The notes beneath the pieces were generated by a model, which had not been told where the DNA came from, did not search any database, and was given only the letters and a program-made list of their open reading frames with translations. Below, one piece after another: positions 35,422 through 43,735 of a stretch of DNA of 62,624 nt. Within the stretch, counting starts at the first letter, position 1. Every line of letters begins with the position of its first letter. Origin of the DNA: Chamaesiphon sp. GL140_3_metabinner_129_sub (GTDB lineage Bacteria; Cyanobacteriota; Cyanobacteriia; Cyanobacteriales; Chamaesiphonaceae); the NCBI GenBank assembly GCA_025358725.1, contig JANYIT010000406.1, forward strand, positions 1 through 62,624, given 5' to 3'. A program made the translations under genes and the position numbers.

Positions 35422-37140
35422 ATGTGGAGATTCGGAGCGCGACTGCCAACACCCCCAGTCTTGCCCAAATTAGCTGTCGCTACCAGTCAGATTCAACCTG
35501 ACCTCAAATTTCGGTGGCAACGCGCTAAATATTCGCCTCAAGCTAGACAGTTTGATATCTTTACAGCGGCAATGGCTCTGGGGTTCGCTCTGCTGCGAGA
35601 TGTGGTCTTACCAACCCACAATGAGCGATATCATCGTCGTCGCGCTCAAAAGTTCGTTAATACGGCAATCGGCTTAGGGCCGACTTTCATTAAGATTGGT
35701 CAATCTTTATCGACAAGAGTTGACTTTTTCCCGCCGATTTATACTGAAGCTCTCAGTCAATTACAAGATCGGGTGCCTGCTTTTGGGGTTGAAACAGCCA
35801 TTGAGATCATTGAAACAGAACTTGGCGCGAACATTGACACATTATTTGCCGAATTTGACCAAATTCCGATTGCGGCTGCTAGCTTAGGACAAGTACATAG
35901 AGCTAAATTACGGACAGGTACATCCGTTGTGATTAAAGTTCAGCGTCCAGGTTTACAGCGATTATTTGAACTCGACTTCAAGGTAATTGAGAAATTATTA
36001 TGGTGGATCGATCGATTATTACCAAAAAAACGCTCGATCGAACTTAGAGCTATTTATCAAGAATTTTTTATTCTCCTATTTCAGGAAATAGACTATACCA
36101 AAGAGGGTCAAAATGCCGATCGATTTCGAGCAAATTTCAAAGCGAATAAACTAGTCATTGCTCCAGAGATTTACTGGAAATATACGACAGGCAAAGTATT
36201 AACAATGAGTTATTTGCCAGGGATTAAAATCGACGATCGAGTCACCTTAGAAGCTTGCGGTTTCAATCCCAAACAAATTAATCAACTAGGAATCTGTTGT
36301 TATCTCAAACAACTATTAGTAGATGGATTTTTTCAAGCCGATCCGCATCCTGGGAATATGGCAATTATGGCTGATGGCAAGCTAGTCGTCTATGATTTTG
36401 GGATGATGGCAGAGTTAAAGCATATCTCTACCGATCGAATGATTGAGACTTTCTGGGCAGTGATGAAGAAAGATGGTAGTGCTGTTACCAATAACTTAAT
36501 CGAGCTAGGATTGATCGAGCAGGTTGAAGATATGCGACCGATTAAACGGGTAATTGAATTCATGCTCGAACGCTTTACAGATCGACCAGTTGATATCAAA
36601 GAATTCAATCGAATCAAGAGTGAAGTCACCACACTTTTTGTCCAGCAACCATTTCAGATGTCACCAGAAATGAGCTTTATTCTCAAAGCTTTATCTACAC
36701 TCGATGGCATTGCCCGTACATTAGATCCAAACTATAATTTAGTCGTCGCAGCGCAACCTTTTATCCGAAGTGTCGCAATTGCCGAACGCGGTAATATCGT
36801 CGGAAAACTTGGCAAACAAGCAACTAGTTATCTTAAACATAAACTAACACAACCTAGTGCTAATCAACTATTAATTAAACGATTAGAACAACGATTAGAG
36901 CAAAACGAACTCGAAATATTAGCACAGTCACAAAGAAACGATCGATTAATTAAACGAGTTTATTTAGTGATTTATAATCTGGGGTACCTTTGCCTAACTG
37001 GATTTAGTTCGATCTTAGCTATTCTACTAACTTCAACCTATCCAACTTTGTCTTTATATCTATTTGTACTAGCTGGTTTAGGCGGATTTATTTGGTTAAT
37101 GTCTTTGTTGAATTTAGCAATTAAATCTAGAAAAACATAG
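35422..37140 (+). CDS. UbiB/ABC1/AarF-family atypical kinase
   Basis: About 572 residues. Signature motifs of the ADCK/UbiB family: GPTFIKIGQSLSTR (KxGQ), SLGQVHRAKLR, VVIKVQRPGL (ATP Lys), LLFQEIDYTKEGQNADRF (ExD), FFQADPHPGNMAIM and LVVYDFGMMAEL. The C-terminus has two membrane spans (YLCLTGFSSILAILLTSTYP, LYLFVLAGLGGFIWLMSLLN). The family supports quinone or lipid metabolism and, in plastids, plastoglobule function (ABC1K). Start: ATG 35422; TTG 35404 is the alternative. The start lies 19 nt after the preceding kinase stop. Confidence 0.9.
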   Translation: MWRFGARLPTPPVLPKLAVATSQIQPDLKFRWQRAKYSPQARQFDIFTAAMALGFALLRDVVLPTHNERYHRRRAQKFVNTAIGLGPTFIKIGQSLSTRVDFFPPIYTEALSQLQDRVPAFGVETAIEIIETELGANIDTLFAEFDQIPIAAASLGQVHRAKLRTGTSVVIKVQRPGLQRLFELDFKVIEKLLWWIDRLLPKKRSIELRAIYQEFFILLFQEIDYTKEGQNADRFRANFKANKLVIAPEIYWKYTTGKVLTMSYLPGIKIDDRVTLEACGFNPKQINQLGICCYLKQLLVDGFFQADPHPGNMAIMADGKLVVYDFGMMAELKHISTDRMIETFWAVMKKDGSAVTNNLIELGLIEQVEDMRPIKRVIEFMLERFTDRPVDIKEFNRIKSEVTTLFVQQPFQMSPEMSFILKALSTLDGIARTLDPNYNLVVAAQPFIRSVAIAERGNIVGKLGKQATSYLKHKLTQPSANQLLIKRLEQRLEQNELEILAQSQRNDRLIKRVYLVIYNLGYLCLTGFSSILAILLTSTYPTLSLYLFVLAGLGGFIWLMSLLNLAIKSRKT

Positions 37141-37146
37141 ACTTTT

Positions 37147-37410
37147 GTGATACATAGGCTATTAATTGGATTGCTATTACCTTTTTCTATCGATCTTTTC
37201 TCTTGCTATCTTGCATTGCAAAGAAACCGCAACAAAAAAGGTGCTTCAGGCTTTCCATTAATAACTATGTTCTTGTATGGATTGCTTGTATTCAATTATC
37301 GGTCAGGCATATATTTTAAGTTATTATTATTTGCCTTAACATTTTTAGTTCATTGGGTATTATTATATTTAATTCCAAGTCTGCATAGCCAATATTTGGA
37401 GAAACGATAG
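37147..37410 (+). CDS. Small hypothetical membrane protein
   Basis: 87 residues from GTG 37147, 6 nt after the UbiB-like stop. Hydrophobic segments LLIGLLLPFSIDLFSCYLAL and LLLFALTFLVHWVLLYLI flank a basic loop (QRNRNKKGASGFP). Family not recognised. Tight spacing suggests cotranscription with the UbiB-like gene. Confidence 0.55.
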   Translation: MIHRLLIGLLLPFSIDLFSCYLALQRNRNKKGASGFPLITMFLYGLLVFNYRSGIYFKLLLFALTFLVHWVLLYLIPSLHSQYLEKR

Positions 37411-37478
37411 AAACCTCGAAAAATGGTCGGTTGGATTGCGCGAAGCAAAACCCAACTCACGCGCCAATATTCTAGAGA

Positions 37479-37510
37479 CGTTGGGTTGAAGAATGAAACC
37501 CAACCTACCC
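37479..37510. repeat. Short inverted repeat, related to 28117-28141
   Basis: Arms gttgggtt and aacccaac around gaagaatga. A similar hairpin precedes the C/G-rich repeat at 28117-28141. Confidence 0.6.
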
Positions 37511-37514
37511 TAAA

Positions 37515-37651
37515 CTGTAGGGGTGGTGCTGTCTTGTCGTTTTTTTATTCTGGGGGAACCCCATAAAAACGCCGCTTCATGCCCGCTCTCTAGGGATTAC
37601 GCTCCCATTCAAGGGTTACTATTACTGCCACAATTAAGGGTACCCCTACAG
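37515..37651. mobile_element. MITE-like element with nested hairpin
   Basis: Terminal inverted repeats CTGTAGGGG (37515-37523) and CCCCTACAG (37643-37651). The interior matches the element at 58057-58167 (ggtggtgct ... cttcatgcccg) but is interrupted at 37531-37574 by a hairpin that also sits inside the GH3 gene. No transposase inside. Confidence 0.6.
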
Positions 37652-37666
37652 GTTAATTGTACTAAT

Positions 37667-39304
37667 TTAATTCCCAAATAACTTGCCCAGCGCGATCGAT
37701 TGAGCCGCCGCCATTTGTCCATAACAGAAAACACAAGGCACTTCCGGCGGTAAAAGTGGCGCGAAATCTGCCATTAAATAAGGACTACCGTAAATCACTA
37801 ATCCCTGTAATTGTCCATTAGCTAATAATTGTTCGAGCAATTTTTTCGCCACGGATGTAATTCCCAGTCCGCCAGAAAATGGACTAGTCCGAATAAAGAG
37901 TTGCAGAATAACTGACTCTTCCGGCGCAATCGTAATTGTGGGGCTATGGCGGTTAATTAATTGGAGTTGATAGCCGAGTTTGGTGGGGATGGTAATGGCT
38001 GGAGTACTACGACTGAGGAAGGTAGTATCGAGGATTTCTTCTAGGGCGATGATATTCTTTCCGGCAGTGTCTTGTCGTTTTTTTATTCGGGGAGAACCCC
38101 CGAATAAAAACGCCGCTGGTTTTAACGGCAAAGTGCCCTGTGTGACGATCGAGTCTTGTAGCATTCCAGCCGCAACAGCCCTCGATGCTGGTTGAGCGAG
38201 CGTCATCAATGCTGCGGGTTGACTATTAACTGGCGACTGAGTGAGTCTCACACCATCCCACTCCTGAAATAACTTCTGTTTCGATCGCCAAATTCGCCCC
38301 ACACTGGCTTTAATCCGCTCGGCACTAATTAGCCCCGACTCTACTGCATGACAGACAGCCTGAATCGCAATGGCTGGATCTACAGGCATCAAAATAATGT
38401 CCGAACCAGCCGATACAGCCATGACAGGCGCATCATCTGCCCCATATCGATCGGCAATCGCCCCCATTACCAACGCATCAGTACTAATCAATCCCTCAAA
38501 ACCCAAATTATGCCGCAATTCCTCAGTTAAAATCCGTGGGGATAGTGTCGCAGGCATTTCTGGATCGAGCGCGGGAATTAGTAAATGGGCACTCATCACA
38601 CTATCCACCCCCGCCTTAATTGCCGATCGGAATGGGGGAAACTCGATCGATTCCAATCGCGCTCGATCGTGGGGAATTACAGGCAATGCCCAGTGTGAAT
38701 CTACCCCCGTATCCCCATGACCAGGAAAGTGTTTAGCACAAGTTAACACCCGATATGCCGCTGCTCCTTGAATATAGGCAGTGGCTAACTGACTGACAAT
38801 TTCAGGAGTCTCGCCAAACGATCGAATATTAATCACCGGATTAGCGGGGTTATTATTGACATCGACTACTGGAGCCAAAATCCAATTTATCCCCACGGCT
38901 AGAGCTTCCTGGGCCGTAATCGCGCCCATTTTCCGAGCATACTCGATCGCTTTTGGTAAATCTGTTTGAGCGATCGCATTTAAAGCCATTGGCGGTGCAA
39001 ACCAGGTACCCCCAGTAAATCTTTGCCCTACCCCTTCCTCGATATCGGCGGCGATGAGCAGAGGATAAGTCGCCCAGGCTTGCAACTGTTGGATTCGCAA
39101 GCTTAATTCACCCGCATTCCCACCCCAGAAAATCACCCCCCCGACACCGAGATCGCTAATCCAATGTTTGAGCGTGGCTTGATCGCATTCCCCAAATTCA
39201 GGATACTGGATTTGATGGTCAAATAAATGGCTGGAAGCTCTCACCACCACCATTTGGGCTACTTGTTGGGCAAGCGTTAGTTTGTCTAAATCGGGGAATT
39301 GCAT
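37667..39304 (-). CDS. Glycoside hydrolase family 3 protein (beta-N-acetylhexosaminidase-like)
   Basis: About 545 residues from ATG 39304 (MQFPDLDKLTLAQQVAQMVVVRASSH). GH3 N-terminal domain: PLLIAADIEEGVGQRFTGGT, ITAQEALAVGINWILAPVVDVNNNPANPVINIRSFGE, CAKHFPGHGDTGVDSHWALP (KHFPGHGxT...DSH, the NagZ signature), and GFEGLISTDALVMGAI. It probably cleaves GlcNAc-anhydromuropeptides in wall recycling. The C-terminal domain (LFIRTSPFSGG ... LVIYGSPYLM) is extra relative to minimal NagZ. An inserted repeat adds LFGGSPRIKKRQDTAGKN near residue 400. The frame is open further upstream only because of the C/G-rich repeat. Confidence 0.88.
   Translation of the reverse strand: MQFPDLDKLTLAQQVAQMVVVRASSHLFDHQIQYPEFGECDQATLKHWISDLGVGGVIFWGGNAGELSLRIQQLQAWATYPLLIAADIEEGVGQRFTGGTWFAPPMALNAIAQTDLPKAIEYARKMGAITAQEALAVGINWILAPVVDVNNNPANPVINIRSFGETPEIVSQLATAYIQGAAAYRVLTCAKHFPGHGDTGVDSHWALPVIPHDRARLESIEFPPFRSAIKAGVDSVMSAHLLIPALDPEMPATLSPRILTEELRHNLGFEGLISTDALVMGAIADRYGADDAPVMAVSAGSDIILMPVDPAIAIQAVCHAVESGLISAERIKASVGRIWRSKQKLFQEWDGVRLTQSPVNSQPAALMTLAQPASRAVAAGMLQDSIVTQGTLPLKPAAFLFGGSPRIKKRQDTAGKNIIALEEILDTTFLSRSTPAITIPTKLGYQLQLINRHSPTITIAPEESVILQLFIRTSPFSGGLGITSVAKKLLEQLLANGQLQGLVIYGSPYLMADFAPLLPPEVPCVFCYGQMAAAQSIALGKLFGN
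38069..38115 (-). repeat. Hairpin repeat inserted in the GH3 gene
   Basis: Contains tttttattcggg and cccgaataaaaa as paired arms, flanked by gtcttgtcg and cgccg. The same sequence, with a few changes, occurs at 37531-37574. It is translated in frame on the minus strand. Confidence 0.75.
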
Positions 39305-39342
39305 GGGATCTTGTGAGGTAAAGAATATGTTTGTTGAGTTGC

Positions 39343-39437
39343 GGCGTAGATCTTTACCCCACCCCAGCCCTCCCCTTATAAAGGGGAGGGAGTAAAGCCC
39401 CTCCTTTATAAGGGGGGGGTTGGGGGGGTAACACCAT
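39343..39437. repeat. C/G-rich interspersed repeat, copy 2
   Basis: Same text as copy 1 at 28192-28286 (gcgtagatctttacccca ... ggtaacaccat) with small changes. It lies just upstream of the GH3 gene and keeps that frame artificially open. Confidence 0.85.
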
Positions 39438-39549
39438 TTCAACCGAAGTACAGTAAGTGGACACTACCTAGCATCTAAGTTTTAGGCTATTTTATCCTGC
39501 ACCACTTGGATAATTGTTAAAATATGAGTAATCTTGAGCTATTGACAAG

Positions 39550-40044
39550 ATGCAAAGACGAACTCTATTATCGGCGGCACTAGTACCAATTGGTGCGGCT
39601 AGCGGACTTTATTTTTTATCCTCAAAAACACCCCCAATGGCGAAGAAACAAGGCGAATTTGAAATTACTAAAACTGACGAAGAGTGGAAGGCAATCCTCA
39701 CACCTGAGCAGTTTAGTGTCTTGCGGAAACATGGCACCGAGCGGGCTGGCACCAGTATTTTAGACAAAGAGTATGGCAAAGGTCAATTTGTCTGTGCTGG
39801 CTGCGATTTACCACTATTTGTCTCCGAGACAAAGTTTAATAGTGGCACCGGATGGCCGAGTTTCAACGATCCGATTCCAGGTGCGATCGAAACTTCCGTC
39901 GATAAATCGTTATTTTCTACCCGTACCGAAGTCCATTGTCGTCGCTGCGGCGGACATTTAGGACATGTCTTTGAAGATGGCCCTAAACCAACTGGATTGC
40001 GCTACTGTATGAACGGCATCTCGATGAAGTTTATCGCCGCCTAA
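39550..40044 (+). CDS. msrB: Peptide-methionine (R)-S-oxide reductase MsrB, exported form
   Basis: 164 residues. N-terminal QRRTLLSAALVPIGAASG looks like a twin-arginine or lipoprotein-type signal/anchor, which is unusual relative to cytosolic MsrB. The domain follows: FVCAGCDLPLF and CRRCGGHLGHVFEDG (four zinc Cys), FNSGTGWPSF, and the catalytic Cys in RYCMNGISM (usual RYCINS). It would repair oxidised methionine in membrane-bound or periplasmic/lumenal proteins. Confidence 0.92.
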   Translation: MQRRTLLSAALVPIGAASGLYFLSSKTPPMAKKQGEFEITKTDEEWKAILTPEQFSVLRKHGTERAGTSILDKEYGKGQFVCAGCDLPLFVSETKFNSGTGWPSFNDPIPGAIETSVDKSLFSTRTEVHCRRCGGHLGHVFEDGPKPTGLRYCMNGISMKFIAA

Positions 40045-40074
40045 TTTAGGCTTTATGGCTCTTAATTTCAATCT

Positions 40075-40116
40075 TATTTATGGCTGGGGATGTTCGATCA
40101 TCTCTAGCCATAAATA
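40075..40116 (+). terminator. Inverted repeat after msrB
   Basis: Perfect 11-bp arms TATTTATGGCT (40075-40085) and AGCCATAAATA (40106-40116). It may end the msrB transcript, though no T-run follows. Confidence 0.4.
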
Positions 40117-40243
40117 GTAATTAAGATATTATAATATTTTGGCGTAATTATTATTCGATTAACTATAATAAATATATCGAAGATATTATTCGATCGCTTC
40201 AATCGAATTATCTAAATAATTATCTTTAACGACGAGGTAACTC

Positions 40244-40702
40244 ATGTCCCAAACTGTTGCTAGTTGGATGACTCGTGATGTTCTGACTGTTATACCTGCC
40301 ATGCCTCTGTCGGAAGCTGTTCAGCTTTTAGTCGATCGTCAAATCAGCGGCTTACCAGTAGTTAATGATACCGGAAAATTAGTAGGTGTACTCTCTGAAT
40401 CCGATCTGATGTGGCGAGAAAAAGGCCTTGATGAACCACCATATATGATATTTTTGGGTGGTGTAATTTTCTTTCAAAATCCAGCAACATACGATCGAAA
40501 TTTACACAAAACTTTAGGACAAACAGTCGGGGAAGTAATGACTCCTCATGTTGTTTCAATTGATGCTGATACCACGCTCCCAGAAGCAGCCAGAATCATG
40601 CATGATAAAAAAATTCACCGTTTACCAGTGGTAGATAAAAATCACCACCCGATCGGGATTATTACCCAAAGTGACATAGTTCGAGCGATCGCGGCTGTGT
40701 AA
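40244..40702 (+). CDS. CBS-domain protein
   Basis: 152 residues with two CBS motifs: MTRDVLTVIPAMPLSEAVQLLVDRQISGLPVVNDTG and MTPHVVSIDADTTLPEAARIMHDKKIHRLPVVDKN, ending PIGIITQSDIVRAIA. Such stand-alone CBS pairs bind adenine nucleotides and regulate partners; in cyanobacteria and plastids some affect thioredoxin. Good Shine-Dalgarno (GAGG) 7 nt before ATG 40244. Confidence 0.9.
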   Translation: MSQTVASWMTRDVLTVIPAMPLSEAVQLLVDRQISGLPVVNDTGKLVGVLSESDLMWREKGLDEPPYMIFLGGVIFFQNPATYDRNLHKTLGQTVGEVMTPHVVSIDADTTLPEAARIMHDKKIHRLPVVDKNHHPIGIITQSDIVRAIAAV

Positions 40703-40923
40703 ACTTAGCTAAGATCTACACGCGAAATCCTCAATTTCTGTAAGAAGTCGGGGATTTTGACTTGACAATTCTAGCTTCTTACTTACATCTTGCACCAGTA
40801 TGAAGGTATTAGTAATTAGCGTAGATCTTAGGGTACCCACGGGTTGCCGCAGCAATAGTATCTATTTACTTTTGTCATTGTTTCTTGGTAGATCGTGTTT
40901 TGGGAATCAGCAAGATTGCTAAA

Positions 40924-41193
40924 CTACATTTTTGTAGCGATGATAGTAAAACCTAAACGTGGTAATTCGATCTCTGGAATACAATCACCATTAACTACAC
41001 ATTTCTGATATATTTCTGGTGTGTTTACTACCTTGACAGAAATTCTATAACCCTGAAGATCTAGGCTTCCTTGTCCTGTCATCATGGATACAATTTGCTC
41101 CGTAGAAAGCTGCGTTCCTGTTTGAGAAGCAAAAGTTCCCATAAAAGTTAGTTCAGTTCTTAATCTTTCTTCAAGATGTAAAATTCTTGACAT
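40924..41193 (-). CDS. Hypothetical protein
   Basis: 89 residues (SRILHLEERLRTELTFMG, LSTEQIVSMMTGQGSLDLQG, NGDCIPEIELPRLGFTII). A helical N-terminal half and a beta-rich C-terminal half are suggested; two cysteines (KCVVNGDC) could form a disulfide. No family recognised. It stands alone between the CBS gene and the DUF4351 gene. Confidence 0.5.
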   Translation of the reverse strand: MSRILHLEERLRTELTFMGTFASQTGTQLSTEQIVSMMTGQGSLDLQGYRISVKVVNTPEIYQKCVVNGDCIPEIELPRLGFTIIATKM

Positions 41194-41230
41194 TTAGTCT
41201 ACTGGTGACGATCAATCATTGGTGTGCAGC

Positions 41231-41263
41231 AGAACCCCGACTTCTCCGAGAAGTCGGGGTTCT
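41231..41263. repeat. REP-like palindrome, 33 nt
   Basis: AGAACCCCGACTTCT and AGAAGTCGGGGTTCT arms with a 3-nt loop (ccg). Member of the family listed in the findings. Confidence 0.85.
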
Positions 41264-41321
41264 AGATTAGTAGCCTACGGTCGGTAATCGCGTATACTGA
41301 CCAGAGCAACAGTAGTGGAAT

Positions 41322-42239
41322 ATGTCTCAATTTCCCCACGACGAATTCGCCAAAAATTTATTTGAATTACTCCTCACGCCTTTTGGTGGTGTAGAGATCG
41401 AACGCGGCGTGCAGCCAGAAGCCAAAGCCGTAGATATTTATTTTCAGCCTTCTAAACCTCTTCCCCGCGACCACAATCTCGGTCTGCTCGCCCGCTGCAT
41501 CACTCAACCCGCCATCTTTGAACCTTTTCGCAATCCGGTGGGTGTAGCAGAGATCCAGATGTGTATCGCTAAGTTGTTTGAGATTCAACAAGAATTAACC
41601 AGAGAACGGAAACGACTCAAACAGCCAGATGTTGCTGAAGTTAAACCGCACTTATGGATTCTCACGCCGACATTAGCAGCCGCGACTTTAGCCGGATTTG
41701 GGGCGGTAAATCAGTTAGAAACTTGGGGACAGGGCGTATATTTATTACCCGCTCATTTCCAGACAGGAATTATCGTCATTCATCAGTTACCGCGCACGCC
41801 TGAGACGTTGTGGTTTCGGTTGATGGGGAAGGGAACGGTACAGGAAAATGCGATTAGTGAAGTCGCCGATTTACCAGCAAATAGTCCTTACAAAGGTAAT
41901 GCCTTAGATTTATTTTTATCGCTTAAACTAGAACTAGAGTCGAAACAAAGTATCGAGCCAGAGGAGCGAAATTTAGCCATGAGACTATCTGCACTGTATA
42001 TTGAGAAGATTCAAGAGGCTCAACAAGTTGGTCGAGCAGAGGGCCGTCAGGAGGGTCGTACAGAGGAAGGACAGGCTTTGATTCTGCGGCAATTGACTAG
42101 ACGAGTGGGAAATGTATCGATCGAGTCGGAAACTCAGGTTAAGGCTTTATCCCTGGCGCGATTGGAAGAGTTGGGCGAGGCTTTGTTGGATTTCACCCAG
42201 ATGGGTGATTTGTTGGCTTGGTTGAATTTGAATGAATAA
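41322..42239 (+). CDS. DUF4351-containing protein (Rpn/PD-(D/E)XK-like)
   Basis: 305 residues. The N-terminus (HDEFAKNLFELLLTPFGGVEI, AVDIYFQP) resembles Rpn/PDDEXK-type proteins common in cyanobacteria, and the C-terminal 55 residues (LILRQLTRRVGNVSIESETQVKALSL, LDFTQMGDLLAWL) match the DUF4351 helical domain. Between them is the usual charged linker VGRAEGRQEGRTEEGQ. The nuclease role of relatives is only partly understood. Flanked on both sides by REP-like palindromes. Confidence 0.75.
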   Translation: MSQFPHDEFAKNLFELLLTPFGGVEIERGVQPEAKAVDIYFQPSKPLPRDHNLGLLARCITQPAIFEPFRNPVGVAEIQMCIAKLFEIQQELTRERKRLKQPDVAEVKPHLWILTPTLAAATLAGFGAVNQLETWGQGVYLLPAHFQTGIIVIHQLPRTPETLWFRLMGKGTVQENAISEVADLPANSPYKGNALDLFLSLKLELESKQSIEPEERNLAMRLSALYIEKIQEAQQVGRAEGRQEGRTEEGQALILRQLTRRVGNVSIESETQVKALSLARLEELGEALLDFTQMGDLLAWLNLNE

Positions 42240-42277
42240 TTAGATCGATCGTGCAGGCGCAATTCTAGTGGGGTGCC

Positions 42278-42310
42278 AGATCCCCGACTTCTCCGAGAAG
42301 TCGGGGATCT
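42278..42310. repeat. REP-like palindrome, 33 nt
   Basis: AGATCCCCGACTTCT and AGAAGTCGGGGATCT arms, loop ccg. Compared with 41231-41263, the outer stem pair has changed on both sides together. Confidence 0.85.
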
Positions 42311-42354
42311 GAGGAGATCGATAATTTATGGTTTGTAAAAAAACTTATGCTAAT

Positions 42355-42687
42355 TCAGATCTGAAGTATTTCAACTATCTTATCGATCGCTTCCAATAAT
42401 TTGGTGGGAGTAATTGCTCCCGCTTTGTAAGCAATGATGGTTTGGGATGCTGTAAATATTCGGTTGGGTCTAATATTACTAGGTTGGTTTAAACCGTCGA
42501 TAGTAAAATCCTCATCTGAAATCGAGACTGCATATCGATCGGATATAGCCTGACTAGTAATTTGACAGAGAATTAGATCTTCACCTTGTAAATCGGCAAC
42601 CACCAATGCTGGACGGCGTTTTGTCTGTGTTAAGTCCGAAAATGGAAAAGGAACAACGACAACATCACCTGCTACAAATTTTGCCAT
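42355..42687 (-). CDS. MazF/PemK-family toxin (endoribonuclease)
   Basis: 110 residues: GDVVVVPFPFSDLTQTKRRPALVVAD at the N-terminus and QITSQ, NIRPNRIFTASQ further on, the typical PemK/MazF beta-barrel pattern. Family members cleave mRNA or tRNA and are blocked by an antitoxin. It overlaps the upstream antitoxin gene by 16 nt, the expected translational coupling. Confidence 0.88.
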   Translation of the reverse strand: MAKFVAGDVVVVPFPFSDLTQTKRRPALVVADLQGEDLILCQITSQAISDRYAVSISDEDFTIDGLNQPSNIRPNRIFTASQTIIAYKAGAITPTKLLEAIDKIVEILQI

Positions 42688-42866
42688 GCTGCATCCTCTT
42701 CAGGTTTGAGCCAGTCATTCTTGAGCACCAATTCACTGAGTAGCAGAGTTTCAGGAATTTCTCGTTGGTGTTTGACTTTTAGATATTGCAAATACTCCAA
42801 CACTTCAGACAGGATCGGATCGGCGGTATTTTCGGTTTCTCTCAGAATTTGCTCTCGAATACTCAT
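42672..42866 (-). CDS. Antitoxin partner of the MazF-type toxin
   Basis: 64 residues: REQILRETENTADPILSEVLEYLQYLK forms the N-terminal amphipathic helix typical of cyanobacterial antitoxins (DUF2281-like), and the acidic C-terminus (DWLKPEEDAAWQNL) is a likely toxin-binding tail. First gene of the pair. Confidence 0.75.
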   Translation of the reverse strand: MSIREQILRETENTADPILSEVLEYLQYLKVKHQREIPETLLLSELVLKNDWLKPEEDAAWQNL

Positions 42867-42947
42867 AAGGACAATTCAAGCTATCATCGATCGAATTAAT
42901 CTAAATATTTTATCATTTACTGACAGTGGTGGGGTGCTAGGGGTGCC

Positions 42948-42980
42948 AGATCCCCGACTTCTTCGAGAAGTCGGGGATCT
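42948..42980. repeat. REP-like palindrome, 33 nt, upstream of RAYT
   Basis: AGATCCCCGACTTCT and AGAAGTCGGGGATCT arms with loop tcg. It ends 38 nt before the RAYT start codon. Confidence 0.85.
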
Positions 42981-43018
42981 GAGGGAATACTAAGCTTAGT
43001 TGCTTAGATACCAATCCG

Positions 43019-43592
43019 ATGCAACGAAGACCGATGCCCCTGGAAGTTGGGAACTTTTATCATACTTACAATCGGGGAAATAATCGTCAGTTAATTTTCT
43101 TTGAACGTGATAACTATATTTATTTTCTTCAATTAGTTAGAAGATATCTAATCGCTAATTCAGTCGATATTGTTGCTTACTGTTTGATGCCAAATCATTA
43201 TCATTTTTTGGTATATCTGAGAGATGAGACTCTATCTGATGCGATGAAATTGCTCTCGCTGGCATACACAAAGGCAATTAATAAGCGGTTCAATCGTTCT
43301 GGTGTATTATTTCAGGGGCTGTTTCAAAGTATTCATGTCACGGAAACCGATTATCTGATTCATCTCTCCCGCTATATTCACCTCAATCCAGTCAAAGCAA
43401 AGCTGGTTCAACAACCGGAAGAATGGGAGTTTTCTAGCTATTCAGAATATGCACAGATTGCGATCGGGTACGCTACCTAAAACTGAATATATTAAGACAC
43501 AGATTCAAGATGAATTGGTTTATCAACAATTTCTGGCAGACCACAATCTACCTAATAGTACTGGTTTCAAAAGACTGCTGCTAGATGATTAG
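43019..43592 (+). pseudogene. REP-associated tyrosine transposase (RAYT/IS200-like Y1 family), frameshifted
   Basis: The first reading frame gives 153 residues: VGNFYHTYNRGNNRQLIFFERDNY, VDIVAYCLMPNHYHFLVYL (HxH metal motif NHYHF), AYTKAINKRFNRSGVLFQGLF, HLSRYIHLNPVKAKLVQQPEEWEFSSYSEY. It ends at a stop at 43480, but the +1 frame continues with SGTLPKTEYIKTQIQDELVY and DHNLPNSTGFKRLLLDD to a stop at 43590-43592, which is the normal C-terminus of this family. The frame changes near 43458-43466, so the gene carries a single small indel. The catalytic Tyr should lie in the first frame. Flanked by REP palindromes at 42948 and 43604. Confidence 0.85.
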
Positions 43593-43603
43593 CTTGCACA
43601 AAC

Positions 43604-43638
43604 AGATCCAAAGGCTTCTTTAAAGAAGTCGGAGATCT
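43604..43638. repeat. Degenerate REP-like palindrome downstream of RAYT
   Basis: agatccaaaggcttcttta followed by aagaagtcggagatct: the right arm is well kept, the left arm partly decayed. It starts 12 nt after the RAYT stop. Confidence 0.6.
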
Positions 43639-43735
43639 GGACTAATTATTAATAATAGATATGGTGGGCAAGTTTTAAATTGCTTTTCATTCAGTTTTTG
43701 CGATGTATTCGTCACACGACACTCTCCTCTAACAT

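Noticed and set aside
39305-39442. Extra N-terminus of the GH3 protein
   Set aside because: Encoded by the C/G-rich repeat at 39343-39437, whose other copies are not coding.
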